A stretch of DNA of 64,000 nt from Candidatus Accumulibacter affinis (GCA_016713625.1 JADJOT010000001.1:124001-188000), one strand, 5' to 3'; shown: positions 52,778 to 62,662, numbered from the stretch's first letter. Notes: generated by a model not told the origin, from the sequence alone. Made by a program: numbers and translations.

Positions 52778-53679
52778 CTTGCTTCTCCTCTTTCTTGTAG
52801 CACGCGTTGCTCGCTGGATGACCATCGCAGGGCGTCGTCCAGAAAACGGATGACCATCCCGATATGCTGCTCCAGTTCGCCGTACTCGTCATGGCTGCCC
52901 GGCATCAACAGCAGGCGAACCCGGTCATCCCGGCGATTGGCGTAGATTTCCTGCGCTTCGCTCACTGGCACTAAGTGATCCTCGGTACCGTGCGCGAGTA
53001 GTATCGGGCAGTTCGCTGTCCGGATCGTGTGGCATGGAGCAATGTCATCGAAACGGCACCCGATGACGCGTTGGACATAGTGAAGGATATAGGCGCCCAG
53101 CGGCCAGTAGGGAATCCGCTTGAGTTTCAGCCAGCGCCGCATGATGTCGGCTGGATGGGCGAAGGCGGCCACACTCACGGCAGCGGCCAGATCGTGCCTG
53201 TGGGAAACCAGAAGCAGCGCGGCTCCCGCCCCCACCGAGTGGCCGATGACGCCGACGCGGCTCGAATCGACTTCGGCTTGCCCTTGCAGCCAGTCGACCG
53301 CATGTTCCAGATCTTCGGCGAAGCGTGGCAAGGAGGCGAAGCTGTCGCCATCGCTGCGCCCGTGGCTACGTGTATCGAAAAACAGCAGGGCATAGCCGGC
53401 CGCATGCAGCGGTCTGGCCAGCGGCAACATCATTTCGGCATTGCCTCCCCAGCCATGAAGAACGGCCAGCGCGGGCGCACCTTCGCTGGCCGGAATGAAC
53501 CAGCCGAACAGTGTCTTCCCACGCACTGTGGGAATATGCACGGTGCGCCAGGGCAAGCCATCGGGCACGCCCGTCTCGCGCACGCGTGGCGCAGCCAGAC
53601 TGGTGAGGATCATTCGGTTTATGACAGACATCGTCAGGATGGCGAGCAACAACAGACCGATAGCCACCGCCCAAAGCAT
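52774..53679 (-). CDS. Alpha/beta hydrolase, membrane-anchored
   Basis: 301 residues with an N-terminal membrane segment (LWAVAIGLLLLAILTMSVI) followed by an alpha/beta-hydrolase fold: LHGWGGNAEMMLPLA (oxyanion region), FFDTRSHGRSDG, the nucleophile elbow GVIGHSVGAGAA with Ser, HGTEDHLVPVSEA (Asp) and MPGSHDEY (His). It is probably an esterase or peptidase-like enzyme of the DUF/BAAT-like S9 group; substrate unknown. First gene of a two-gene operon. Confidence 0.85.
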   Translation of the reverse strand: MLWAVAIGLLLLAILTMSVINRMILTSLAAPRVRETGVPDGLPWRTVHIPTVRGKTLFGWFIPASEGAPALAVLHGWGGNAEMMLPLARPLHAAGYALLFFDTRSHGRSDGDSFASLPRFAEDLEHAVDWLQGQAEVDSSRVGVIGHSVGAGAALLLVSHRHDLAAAVSVAAFAHPADIMRRWLKLKRIPYWPLGAYILHYVQRVIGCRFDDIAPCHTIRTANCPILLAHGTEDHLVPVSEAQEIYANRRDDRVRLLLMPGSHDEYGELEQHIGMVIRFLDDALRWSSSEQRVLQERGEAR

Positions 53680-53901
53680 GTGTCGTTTGCCGGATTCAGT
53701 TCAGAAGGGGTGGTGCTGCCCGGCGATCATCGGGTTCGATAGGAGAAATGGCAGGCTACGCATGCGCTTGTCAGATTGGGCAAGAGAACGATGGCGCAAA
53801 CCCCTCAACGTCATGGCCCGACTCGTCTGTCGGCTTGAATTGTCAGCCATTGAAAAGTGTTTCATGAAATCCTCTAGGTAGAAAAATGTGACGTTCTGCG
53901 G

Positions 53902-54231
53902 ATGGATTGGTCGGAACTCAAAGCCCTCATTCCTTGCCGCTTTCCTCGGCGATTCATCCCCGCAAAAAACATTGGTGCTGTTGCTACCAAAGACATCGCG
54001 CTTGCGATTAGAACCATTCTTGAGGCGATGAGCACCGCGCTGACCAAGGGGGATCGGATCGAGATTCGTGGTTTTGGGAGCTTCGATCTCAATTTCAGAC
54101 CACCGAGAATTGGTCGAAATCCCAAGACAGGTGAACTCGTGCAGGTACCAGGGAAAGCAGTACCTCACTTCAAAGCAGGCAAGGAACTACGAGAGGCTGT
54201 GGATTTTTGGGGGCTGGATCAGGCGGAGTGA
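53902..54231 (+). CDS. IHF/HU-type DNA-bending protein
   Basis: 109 residues; resembles integration host factor beta: SELKALIPCRFP, IALAIRTILEAMSTALTKGDRIEIRGFGSFDLNFRPPRIGRNPKTGE and VPHFKAGKELREAVD, including the GRNP(K)TG minor-groove arm. The N-terminal helix carries an insertion (IPAKNIGAVA) not usual in IhfB, so it is a divergent extra copy. The neighbours are not the usual rpsA/ihfB region, suggesting a mobile-region paralog. Confidence 0.85.
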   Translation: MDWSELKALIPCRFPRRFIPAKNIGAVATKDIALAIRTILEAMSTALTKGDRIEIRGFGSFDLNFRPPRIGRNPKTGELVQVPGKAVPHFKAGKELREAVDFWGLDQAE

Positions 54232-54406
54232 TGGGAATGTGGGGGATCGGGTAAGGGAATGCCTCCACGGCTTGCACGTTGCCCCGCTGGAGGGCTTTTC
54301 TGGTCAATACGTAGTGTGTGGGGGCCTGTGGTGATTCTGACATGCTGCGTGCGCTTTCTACGGATTTAGCGGGGGCTGGTGCTTATGACTAAGCCTATCA
54401 TATCAG
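54232..54406. other. Short intergenic region between convergent genes
   Basis: About 175 bp with no gene. A weak CCTCC/GGAGG pair followed by GCTTTT (about 54259-54300) may act as a terminator for the IHF-like gene. Confidence 0.3.
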
Positions 54407-55278
54407 TTACTCGATTGCCTTGATACCACGGCACTTTGGAAAAGCAGTACACCCCCAAAATGCACCTCCTGCATTCGAGCCTTGTTTGGCAATACGTTTA
54501 GCCATCGCGGAACCGCAACGTGGGCAAGTTGGATCCATTGTGGACGCAGTCTGTAATTTTGGTTCTGCTCTGATTGGAGCATCAGCTATTGACACCACGA
54601 CTGGTTGTGTGGCTCGTGCCTTTTCTATCATTTTATTGAGTGCCGTGCCATCGATTAACTCAATATTCTTTCCTTCCGCGAAAGAATGGGCATCTGCGGT
54701 GAACACACCCGAGGTGACAACAAAGCCTCCTGCCGCGCCCTGAGATGCCATCACCCCATATAATTCACGTACCACGTTGACTGAAACTTTGTAGGCACGC
54801 CACTGCTTGCACTGAACAAGGAAGACTTCTCCCCCTTTCTTCAGTTGAAGATCAATGCCGCCGTCGGCACCACCACCACCAGTTTCAGCTACAGAGAAGC
54901 CACGCATTCTGAACGCTTCACCTACGAGCAACTCGAAATCTTTCCAATTCAGGGTGCGCACGGTTTCACCAGAACTGTCGCCAGCAACGTCGCGAAGGAG
55001 TCCTTCACGTTTGCGTCTTCCAAAAAAGGAGGCGGCTGCTCCAACAAGGAACACCAGAGGGATGACGAATTGACCGTAAAAGGCCAGCGTTTTGATCACT
55101 TGACCTGTGACCATTTGCCCAATCTGCCCAGGGGTTATATTTGTGGCCACATCTACAGAAGCATAACGGTGCAGAATTACGTAGGAGACCAATGCCAATT
55201 GCTCCCTACCCACCAAGGCAGCACCGCAGCGATCCCGAACAGGTCTTCAAGGACGCTAGTATTCTTTCTTCTTGCCAT
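54407..55278 (-). pseudogene. Mrr-type restriction endonuclease with N-terminal frameshift
   Basis: The main frame (54407-55216) has a membrane segment (TLAFYGQFVIPLVFLVGAAASFF), an Mrr_cat nuclease domain with FELLVGEAFRMRGFSV, GGGGADGGIDLQL (D) and FLVQCKQW (Q-x-K), and a C-terminal topoisomerase-type zinc finger CPRCGSAM...CTAFPKC. The expected start MARRKNTSVLEDLFGIAAVLPWWVG lies upstream from ATG 55278 with an AGGAG site, in another frame. A one-base loss near 55210 separates it from ALVSYVILH. Translation could still start at GTG 55216. Confidence 0.85.
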
Positions 55279-55332
55279 CGCTAACTCCTGTCGTACTTCT
55301 TTACTTCTTTCCCATAACTCAACTAGTGCCAG

Positions 55333-55635
55333 TTACCGACGCAAAGTTGCACGGATGTCAAATGATTCTGCCACCTTGCCAAAGCCAACCGAGATCGCAT
55401 TAAGTCCAAACTGGGCGTATTTCTGAGCCGGATAAAGAGCTAGCGTTCCTAGCATACGGCGATTGAAGCTTGTATATGTACAGCCAGAGAATGTCACGTC
55501 AACGTTTGAGATGCTTGCCATCACCCCTGGCGTAGCAAGTCCCTTTATTTTGCATCCGTTTTCTACACATCGATATTGAGCATGAGCGGATGCAGCGAAA
55601 AACAAGATGGTGACAGTAACTAAATTAACTTTCAT
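55333..55635 (-). CDS. Small secreted hypothetical protein
   Basis: 100 residues; a signal peptide (KVNLVTVTILFFAASAHA) precedes a small domain with two or three cysteines (YRCVENGCKI, FSGCTY). A TAGGAA ribosome site precedes the ATG. The mature part contains no known motif. Possibly a periplasmic or extracellular factor; its place between nuclease and regulator genes gives no firm clue. Confidence 0.6.
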   Translation of the reverse strand: MKVNLVTVTILFFAASAHAQYRCVENGCKIKGLATPGVMASISNVDVTFSGCTYTSFNRRMLGTLALYPAQKYAQFGLNAISVGFGKVAESFDIRATLRR

Positions 55636-55651
55636 TTCCTATACTGAAAAC

Positions 55652-56104
55652 TTAGTCTATTTTGATTGATTGGAGGGATTCCTGAATGCGTAGAATGCCT
55701 ACTTTGCCAAGCAGCGGTATCTTGTTAAGATAACCTACCCGACAGTTCATCAGGTCGCCAACCGTCTTGATACCTTCGCTATTCAAAGCGTGCAATGTTA
55801 TAGTCGACAGTTTTGTCAGTTTATGAATAGGAGTATCCCGCGTTACCGAATCATCCTCCACATCCAATGGCACGAGGAACTCCCCGGTAAATTTACGCAA
55901 AGCGGCAAGGGGTACAAGTCGCTGTCCCGAGACTCGTAATGAGTCGTACAACTCTGGATTAAGTCGGCTACAAATCGAATGCACAAGTTGGTAACAGCGA
56001 TTTTTAGATAAACCAGACTGACGCGAAACGTCCTTTACTGGCAATCCTTCAAGCACCGCCTGCGCAATTGAAAGATTGCGACTCTTCGTTTCAGTTCTCA
56101 TCAA
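55652..56104 (-). CDS. HTH protein with RNA-polymerase-alpha-CTD-like C-terminus
   Basis: 150 residues. The N-terminal part has a helix-turn-helix (SIAQAVLEGLPVKDVSRQSGLSKNRCYQLVHSIC). The last ~60 residues, IHKLTKLSTITLHALNSEGIKTVGDLMNCRVGYLNKIPLLGKVGILRIQESL, closely follow the RpoA C-terminal domain pattern (LSVRTxNxLxxxGIxxVGDLxxxxxxxLxxxPxxGxKxLxEI). A DNA-binding regulator that mimics or pairs with alpha-CTD is a reasonable inference. It lies directly downstream of an unknown gene and the DUF262 remnant. Confidence 0.65.
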   Translation of the reverse strand: MMRTETKSRNLSIAQAVLEGLPVKDVSRQSGLSKNRCYQLVHSICSRLNPELYDSLRVSGQRLVPLAALRKFTGEFLVPLDVEDDSVTRDTPIHKLTKLSTITLHALNSEGIKTVGDLMNCRVGYLNKIPLLGKVGILRIQESLQSIKID

Positions 56105-56120
56105 AAGGTCTTAGTGCAGT

Positions 56121-56591
56121 TCAAGCATCGCCAGGCTTGATTATGGCAGCAGCCAAAACACGAACTTCACCGTTCTCAAATCGTACATTGAAGGAGACTA
56201 CATGACGCCTGTCACGGGGGAAGAGCGCTTGTTTCTTGGCAATCAGTCGTTCCACATGACCCAGTGCTTCAGGCACGATTGCTGGATCCTCCCCCTTACG
56301 GGGTGTGGTGAAATTCTTGAGCGCTGCTGATCGCTTCTCAGCATCAAGCAGGCTTAGGTTCCAGGCGGTGACAATGACTGACAGTGCTGCCCGGTACTCC
56401 TCCAGTGGGGAGTCATCGGGAACCTCTTCTTGCAGCAACATGCACAAGGCGTGGGAAATCTTCTCCTCTTCTGGCGAGTTGCTGACAACGACAACATCCT
56501 TGGTGCCAGCCACCGCTTGAATGGCACTCCTTGCCTTGTCCAGAAGGCTCTGTGGGGTGCGGCCTGCTTTCCTCCTGCTTGCTCTTCCCAT
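56121..56591 (-). CDS. Hypothetical protein next to DUF262 remnant
   Basis: About 156 residues from ATG 56591 (GAGGGTG site). It has a basic start (GRASRRKAGRTPQSLL), an acidic helical middle and a C-terminal FNVRFENGEVRVLAAAIIKPGD. No family recognised. Same direction and tight spacing with the alpha-CTD-like gene (16 bp) suggest one transcript. Confidence 0.6.
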   Translation of the reverse strand: MGRASRRKAGRTPQSLLDKARSAIQAVAGTKDVVVVSNSPEEEKISHALCMLLQEEVPDDSPLEEYRAALSVIVTAWNLSLLDAEKRSAALKNFTTPRKGEDPAIVPEALGHVERLIAKKQALFPRDRRHVVSFNVRFENGEVRVLAAAIIKPGDA

Positions 56592-56659
56592 GGTCACCCT
56601 CGTTCCGAAAGTTTAGCGAAATTGTGCAGAAATCATCGTAGCGATCAGGCAACAAACCT

Positions 56660-57274
56660 TCAAAAGAATACGAAGCGATAAAAGCTAGCAGTATCCGAGA
56701 ACCGCTCAGAATCATCGAAGCAAGAGCATATTGTCCGCATTCCTGCCGCCATATTGGCAAGGGACAAGTTTTTTCCGCCAGCAATAGTTACCAAGTCCGT
56801 ACTCTTAGATCCATCATCCGAATTGACGTGCTTCTCGATAAAATCACTTACGTTGTCGCGAATGTCGTAGACAATTCTATTACGGCCAGGAATACTTTTC
56901 CATCTACTTTCCTTTTGAAAAAGCATTTCGCGGCAAGCACTTTTTAAATCATAATCACTCACGCGGTCTCGCACGCAGGCTAACAGCAGCATCAATTTTG
57001 TCAGCCGCTGCTGTCCATCAAGTAGTTCGTATTCATCAAAGCTAACGCCGTCCTCGGTACGCACAGCCTTTCGCAATACCATTGATCCTAGAAAGTGGTT
57101 ACCATCAGGACTATGTTTTGCCGCATAATTTACATCGTCGATAAGTTCGGAGATTTCATCCTTACCCCACACCTAGGATCGCTGGTAATCTGGAATGCGA
57201 AACCAGAATCGAGTGAAAACCTCCTTAATGACAACTTTGGCACTGTCGATTTGTCCTTTTTCATTCCAACTCAT
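56660..57274 (-). pseudogene. DUF262 (GmrSD-type) protein, nonsense-mutated and truncated
   Basis: From ATG 57274 the frame reads MSWNEKGQIDSAKVVIKEVF...FRIPDYQRS, then TAG, then VWGKDEISELIDDV and the DGQQRLTKLMLL motif (DGQQR nucleotide-binding signature of DUF262). The usual sequence is YQRPYVWG, so a tyrosine codon became TAG. The frame also ends early at FYRFVFF, far short of the usual length. GmrSD/DUF262 proteins act as nucleases against modified DNA or as defence components. Confidence 0.8.
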
Positions 57275-57288
57275 TTTTATCTTTCATT

Positions 57289-59808
57289 TTAAAAAGCCGA
57301 CTTTGCAAACAATTCATCCAACTGCGGGTTGCTGGTAATCAGTAGCAATTGTTTGATTGTGGTTGTCTTGTTGATTTCCAGTCGCGCAAAATGGTCACCC
57401 CCAGCAGGAGAGTTTAGCTTGCGGATCAACTGAATTCGGCCAAACAGGTACCCGTGCTGCTCGGCAAACCGCGCCAAGCCAACCGCCTTCTCGAAGTTGT
57501 CGCCCAAACTTGGGTCGTGAGGCTCAAGAATGTCGATGGCAAATTCACTGTCAGCCTTTCGCACCACGACCAGATCCGGAAACATCGGGCGAATGTCGCC
57601 GCCCGTCTCATAGGGAATCTCCAGTGACCAGGGCTTACGATCCACATTTCGCAGCCAACCCACCACTGAGGTATCAACCAGTTCTTCGTGCAACACGCCG
57701 GTTTCCCAAGTCCCTAGCTCGGCGCGAAACTGACCGCTGCTTTCCACGTACATGTGCTGCTTCCAACACGGTGCTGTGGGTAGCCGGCGAAAGTCGATAG
57801 ATTCGGGCAAGTGCCATTGCACCTCGTTCGGTTTGGCCGTAGCCAGCCGCAATCTCTCGTAGGCAATGCGCCTTTGCTCCTTGAGCTTGCCGATCGCCTT
57901 CTTGTGGCTGTCGTACAACTCGTCGAATGCGCCCCCAGCAGCCGACTCCAGCGCGCTCATTGCCGAGTGATGGCGCGACAAGACGATCACCTCGACCTTT
58001 ACTTCCAGCGCATCACGGTCGGCGTGGGCTTGCCAGTAGTTCATGTGCAGACCGTGGCTCAATGCGCGACCTGCTTCATCAAACAGCCTGTCGATGTCCA
58101 CATCCGAGGCATCGATGGAGTAATCGGCTTCAGGCTCGGCTATCCCGGTACCATTTTGTACGGCCAAGGTTTTCAAGCCAATCCGGGTGATGGCCTGCTC
58201 AGCCGCAGTGAACTGGCCAGCAGTCTTCATCCCTGCCACTTGTGCTTCCATCCATCCGGTGATTCGCTGCTTCGCGACAGCCCATGCTGTTTCGACGATC
58301 TCGTCAATCGTCAAGCTGCGCGAAATCGCCATGAAACGCCGCAGATTGCTTTGGGCACGTGCCGCATTGACACGGTAAGTGATCAATTCGCCAAGCGCTT
58401 TGAACTCTGCTTCGGTGCCCTCGCGCCGATGCAGCACCACCAGTTCCCGACCTGAACCGGTTTCAGTGGGCGGCACCTCCTCGGGATTGTGCAATGAAAG
58501 GATGACTTTCTTTACCGCCTGCGTGTCGAAGTACGGCACGAACAGGTGCACATCATTCAGCGCGGCATCACGTTCGATGCGCCTTGCCAGGGGGGTGCGC
58601 ACCATCCGTCCCAGCAACTGCGCGATATAGGTGTGGTCCTCTGCGCGACGAAACGACATCATCACTTCAGCACGCGGGCAATCCCAGCCAGTAGACAAAC
58701 TGGTCTTGAAGAGCACCACACCGATGTTCTTGTCACCATTGATGCGCGAGGCATCCACCTTGCGGACACGCCTGCATCCCACGTCCAGATCACCGGTGTC
58801 GTGCATCGCGTGCGCCACTTCACCTTCATTGAGGCGGCGACCAATGGCACTCTCGATCACGTTCAGGGCATCGATCAGGCTGGTCTTGGTCAGTTGCTTG
58901 TCGGAACCATTCTCGACTTGCACCACCAGCACGGGCCAAACCGTCTGCTCACCTTCAGCTTTACAAAAGCGCGCCCAACGGTTGGTCATTTGCATCCAGC
59001 GTCGAGCCGCTTCTTCCAACAAGGCGATCTCGGCGGCGGTGGCAAAATCGGGGTGATGGATCAGGATGCGGTCTTTGAGCAGACCTGACATGCGCACTTC
59101 ATCGGGCGGAATAGCGACTTTGTATAATGTGTGCGGCGCGTGCAACAGGAGATCCGTGAAGCGCTGGGGTGTGGCCGACACACCGATCACCAGCGGCATC
59201 TTGACCAAACCCACCTCGGGGTAACCGAGCAGGAAACGCTGCATCAGCGTCTGTGCTTCCTTGGCGCCGCGCCCTCCAGCCATCCCTCTGTGTGCCTCAT
59301 CGATCACCACGTAAAATCGATCGGGTAATGCCTTGGCGGTGTTGCTCAAAGTGGTCCAGATCGAATACTGACGGCCATCGCCTACCTTGGTCAGCAACTT
59401 GTCGTTGCCCAGTTTCTGCGTGTTGATGAAGTACACCCGGCCACCTTGGAGCCGCTCGGCGTCGAAAGTGGACTCGATCGGGATAAGCTGATTGACGCGG
59501 AAGATACGATCCGACTGGCTCTCGATCTTGAGCCTGGTCTGCTCGTTCAGTTCGGGCATATCAGACACCCACAGAATCACGGCATCAGGTTGCGGTTGCC
59601 AGTCCAAGGGCCACGCGAGTTGATCGTCAGGCTCATCGAGGATGGCTTCGAACAGTGCCGTCATCACGATGGTTTTACCACTGCCGGTCGGTGCCGAAAA
59701 CGCTATTGCCTGCGGGTTGTCACTGGACGCGAACTTTCGCGCAGCCAAGAGCTTGTCACGCAACAGGTGCAGGGCGTCTTTCTGAAAATCGAACAATGAA
59801 ATCTTCAT
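57289..59808 (-). CDS. res: Type III-like restriction endonuclease subunit (helicase/nuclease)
   Basis: 839 residues. Helicase motifs: APTGSGKT (39-46), DEAH (170-173), VSATP, and GRMVRTP for motif VI. The C-terminal region has PDLVVVRKADSEFAIDILEPHD (about 744-765), the position of a PD-(D/E)xK nuclease, though the expected lysine is histidine (E-P-H). It overlaps the methyltransferase stop by 4 bp and so forms a restriction-modification pair. ATP-dependent DNA cleavage is inferred from the family. Confidence 0.85.
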   Translation of the reverse strand: MKISLFDFQKDALHLLRDKLLAARKFASSDNPQAIAFSAPTGSGKTIVMTALFEAILDEPDDQLAWPLDWQPQPDAVILWVSDMPELNEQTRLKIESQSDRIFRVNQLIPIESTFDAERLQGGRVYFINTQKLGNDKLLTKVGDGRQYSIWTTLSNTAKALPDRFYVVIDEAHRGMAGGRGAKEAQTLMQRFLLGYPEVGLVKMPLVIGVSATPQRFTDLLLHAPHTLYKVAIPPDEVRMSGLLKDRILIHHPDFATAAEIALLEEAARRWMQMTNRWARFCKAEGEQTVWPVLVVQVENGSDKQLTKTSLIDALNVIESAIGRRLNEGEVAHAMHDTGDLDVGCRRVRKVDASRINGDKNIGVVLFKTSLSTGWDCPRAEVMMSFRRAEDHTYIAQLLGRMVRTPLARRIERDAALNDVHLFVPYFDTQAVKKVILSLHNPEEVPPTETGSGRELVVLHRREGTEAEFKALGELITYRVNAARAQSNLRRFMAISRSLTIDEIVETAWAVAKQRITGWMEAQVAGMKTAGQFTAAEQAITRIGLKTLAVQNGTGIAEPEADYSIDASDVDIDRLFDEAGRALSHGLHMNYWQAHADRDALEVKVEVIVLSRHHSAMSALESAAGGAFDELYDSHKKAIGKLKEQRRIAYERLRLATAKPNEVQWHLPESIDFRRLPTAPCWKQHMYVESSGQFRAELGTWETGVLHEELVDTSVVGWLRNVDRKPWSLEIPYETGGDIRPMFPDLVVVRKADSEFAIDILEPHDPSLGDNFEKAVGLARFAEQHGYLFGRIQLIRKLNSPAGGDHFARLEINKTTTIKQLLLITSNPQLDELFAKSAF

Positions 59809-62351
59809 CCCTGCGCCCCCGAAGCCGCTACGGTGGTGCCGCCTTGTCGTTTGTTGATCATGAAATTCGTGAGATAGTCGCGGTAGAGTTGCACCACCTG
59901 CAAGCCTGGGTTCTCCTGTCGCAGGGTATCGAGCACCTCGGCTGCCATCGCCTTGAACGACTCATCGGCATCGGTGACGATGAAGACGTGTGACAAGTTG
60001 CTACGACCCGACAGACTCTGCAGCAACTTGGTCAAGCGACCCTCGTCCAGCAGCACGGCGAAGTTGTTGCCTTCTGGCACAAAGACTATCGGCTCGGCAG
60101 CCCCTGCCGGTAATTCGGGGCGAGCACCTACGGCACCGGCTTTCAACCACAGCAGAGGCAGGATTTCGCGGAAAGCTCGCTTGAGGGCTACTCTTTCCTT
60201 GTCCAGGAAATCCAGCTTGAAGTACGCCAGATTGGCGGCAAAGCCTGCGCCCATCGGTCGCTTCTCGTCCTCGCTCACCAGCAGCGGGCCGAGCAGATCA
60301 ACGACCTGCTCCTTCAAACCATCGAACAACTTCTTGATCGGCGTGACGATGAAGAAATCGCTGATGTGCTCCTGATCGGCAAGCGCCTCAAGCCAATCCC
60401 CGCTTGCTGCGGTATCGAACAGGATGCTGGCTTTGTGGTCTTCAGAGACGATGAACGGGCAAAGGTCTTTCACCAGCGTTTGCGGCAGACCGTCGATCAG
60501 AGCAAGCACCTGCTTTTTCTTTGCTGGAGTATCCAGGGTGACCGGATCGACGAAGCCAATCTGGGTAACGTGTCGGGATTTTTCCCTCTCGACGCTCTTC
60601 CCGGTCAGGTAGTCACCGGGCAAGGCGGTACCATCATCTCGCTGACCACGAATGGTGAACTTGGAGCGCGGCCAGGTCACCGAGCGGCAGATACCTACCG
60701 CTTCCCAGTCAGAATCGCTCGGTTGCAGACCACGGGCTCGCAGGTTCTCGGCTTCCTCGGCAGAGACTTCGTTGTTGGTGACCAGAATGCAACGGCGCTG
60801 GCCACCATCGGTGGCATTGATGAGGTTGACCGCGTTTAACGTGGTGCCACTGCCTGCGAAGAAGTCGACGATCAATGCTTGTGGTCGACAGCCGACAACA
60901 GCAGCAACCGCATCGCGCGTGGAATACAAAGATTTAGGGAACGAGAAAGCTCCAGCCTTGCCAATAATTGACTTCAGGAGGCCTGAGCCATACATCCCTG
61001 AGTCATGCAGCGACCTATGCCACACAGTCTTTAAGGAACGTTGCTGGGTATTAGAATATGCAACCTCAACGCAACCCAGGTGCTCATCGCGGCGAACAAT
61101 TTGAAGTACCCCGCTGGCTATTTGTTGCTGAGCTTTTGAACCGAGGTACAGAATCGTCCAAGTCTGTCGCTTCTTGTCAAAGCCGCCCAGGCGTACGAAA
61201 CCCCTGTCGATAAGTCGCTCAAGCGTTTCAGGCCCCACCTGCCAAGTTGCATAGGATCCATCACGTCGTATCGGCCAAGCGATACTTTCGATCCCCAGCG
61301 TGTCTGATGCAGGCATCTCCCCCTTCGGCAGAGGTCGCCCCACAGAAGCGATGCGCTTTGCAATTCGATCTATGTAAATGGGGTAAAACAAACCGAAGCG
61401 CGCCTCTGGAGTGGCATTGTTTCCGCCACGCTGAAGACGCTCCCACCTTGGCGGGCCACTGGAAGCAGCGACTTGAGATGATACTCCCTCAAGTCGTGTT
61501 GAAAGCAAATCGTCGGCACCTTCAGAAACGGCACTTTCGCCAAAAAAGCAATAGCAAGCGTATTCCTCGACACGAGCAAATCGGCCTTGCTCCACGCCTT
61601 TCTGGTTAATTACGATGGTTACCAGTTGCCGAAATACCTCTGGAAAAAGCGATTCCAGCAACATGCCAAGGTGATGCACCTCGTGCTCGTCAATCGTGAC
61701 GATCAGCACGCCAGTGTCAGGTTTTAGCAGGCGCTTGGCGAGCTTCAGCCGCTTTTCCATAAAGGCTAGCCACTTGCTGTGCCGCCAGCTATCGTTGCTG
61801 TCCACGTAGTCGTTGTTGTACTTCCAGTCCCGAGCCCCGGTGTTGTAGGGCGGGTCGATGTAGATGCAATCGACCTGACCCTCGTACAGGTAGGTCAACA
61901 GTTGCAGTGCGTGGTAGTTGTCAGCCTCTATCAGCGTGTGCCAGGGGGCATCGGCAGGACCATTTGCCACAGCATCGATCGGTACCAGTGCAAGGAAGAT
62001 AGGCTCGCCAAACTCCCGTACTACCAGCAGATCGTCCACTGGAAAGACTACTGGAGTGCTTGCCGACGCGTTCGCCTCATCCGGATGTGCTCCGTCCTGT
62101 GGCTTGATGCAGGTGGCCACGCCATCGCGTAAGGTGCGAACCTGCCACACCTCCTTCAACGGACCAAGCTTTCGGCACACCAGATCGCCCCGGCGCAGCT
62201 TGACGCCGTAGAGTGGCAACAACTCAGGCAGGTGGTCTTCGAACACCAGTCCGAACTTCTTGTCCTGCGAGGCGGTAGCCCACTCGGCAGATAACCGCTC
62301 ACGAAGGCGAGGATCGCTGACTTGGGCGATCAAGTCATGAATGGCGGACAA
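59805..62351 (-). CDS. mod: Type III-like N6-adenine DNA methyltransferase
   Basis: 848 residues from TTG 62351 (GGGAGAG site 5 bases away). Catalytic motif IV is IDPPYNTG (165-172) and the SAM motif I VDFFAGSGTT is at about 495-504, the order of the beta group of amino-methyltransferases. The N-terminal 130 residues and the C-terminal ~330 are extra domains, making it larger than EcoP15 Mod. VTIDEHEVHHLGMLL is typical of Type III Mod. The Res gene follows with ATGA coupling. Confidence 0.9.
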   Translation of the reverse strand: MSAIHDLIAQVSDPRLRERLSAEWATASQDKKFGLVFEDHLPELLPLYGVKLRRGDLVCRKLGPLKEVWQVRTLRDGVATCIKPQDGAHPDEANASASTPVVFPVDDLLVVREFGEPIFLALVPIDAVANGPADAPWHTLIEADNYHALQLLTYLYEGQVDCIYIDPPYNTGARDWKYNNDYVDSNDSWRHSKWLAFMEKRLKLAKRLLKPDTGVLIVTIDEHEVHHLGMLLESLFPEVFRQLVTIVINQKGVEQGRFARVEEYACYCFFGESAVSEGADDLLSTRLEGVSSQVAASSGPPRWERLQRGGNNATPEARFGLFYPIYIDRIAKRIASVGRPLPKGEMPASDTLGIESIAWPIRRDGSYATWQVGPETLERLIDRGFVRLGGFDKKRQTWTILYLGSKAQQQIASGVLQIVRRDEHLGCVEVAYSNTQQRSLKTVWHRSLHDSGMYGSGLLKSIIGKAGAFSFPKSLYSTRDAVAAVVGCRPQALIVDFFAGSGTTLNAVNLINATDGGQRRCILVTNNEVSAEEAENLRARGLQPSDSDWEAVGICRSVTWPRSKFTIRGQRDDGTALPGDYLTGKSVEREKSRHVTQIGFVDPVTLDTPAKKKQVLALIDGLPQTLVKDLCPFIVSEDHKASILFDTAASGDWLEALADQEHISDFFIVTPIKKLFDGLKEQVVDLLGPLLVSEDEKRPMGAGFAANLAYFKLDFLDKERVALKRAFREILPLLWLKAGAVGARPELPAGAAEPIVFVPEGNNFAVLLDEGRLTKLLQSLSGRSNLSHVFIVTDADESFKAMAAEVLDTLRQENPGLQVVQLYRDYLTNFMINKRQGGTTVAASGAQG

Positions 62352-62407
62352 CGGGCTCTCCCTATTCTTGTTCTGTTACGGCGGATCGCCGTCAATCAGT
62401 CACCAAC

Positions 62408-62603
62408 TCACCCCATCACCCTTGCCGACAGGAACAACAGCAGTGGATTATCTGGGGATGCTACGAAGCCGAAGCGTTGATAGTAGCCCGCAGCCTGCTC
62501 ATCGATGGCATCAACGAACAGACCGATGCCGCCACCCTCAGTGTAGATTCTTTGCGCCCGAGTCAGGGCATCTACCAGCAGCAATTCGCCCAGACCTGTA
62601 TAG
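62408..62603 (-). pseudogene. GNAT acetyltransferase, C-terminal fragment
   Basis: About 60 residues fit the GNAT C-terminus: GLGELLLVDALTRAQRIYTEGGGIGLFVDAIDEQAAGYYQRFGF then PLLLFL, as in TacT-like toxins. The N-terminal ~100 residues are missing; the IS3-family element starts at about 62604, exactly where similarity ends. Confidence 0.75.
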
Positions 62604-62662
62604 TGGTCCCAGGAATTGAGACAGTGGTTTAAGCTAGGCGCTGTCATAAGGAACGAGAAGCG

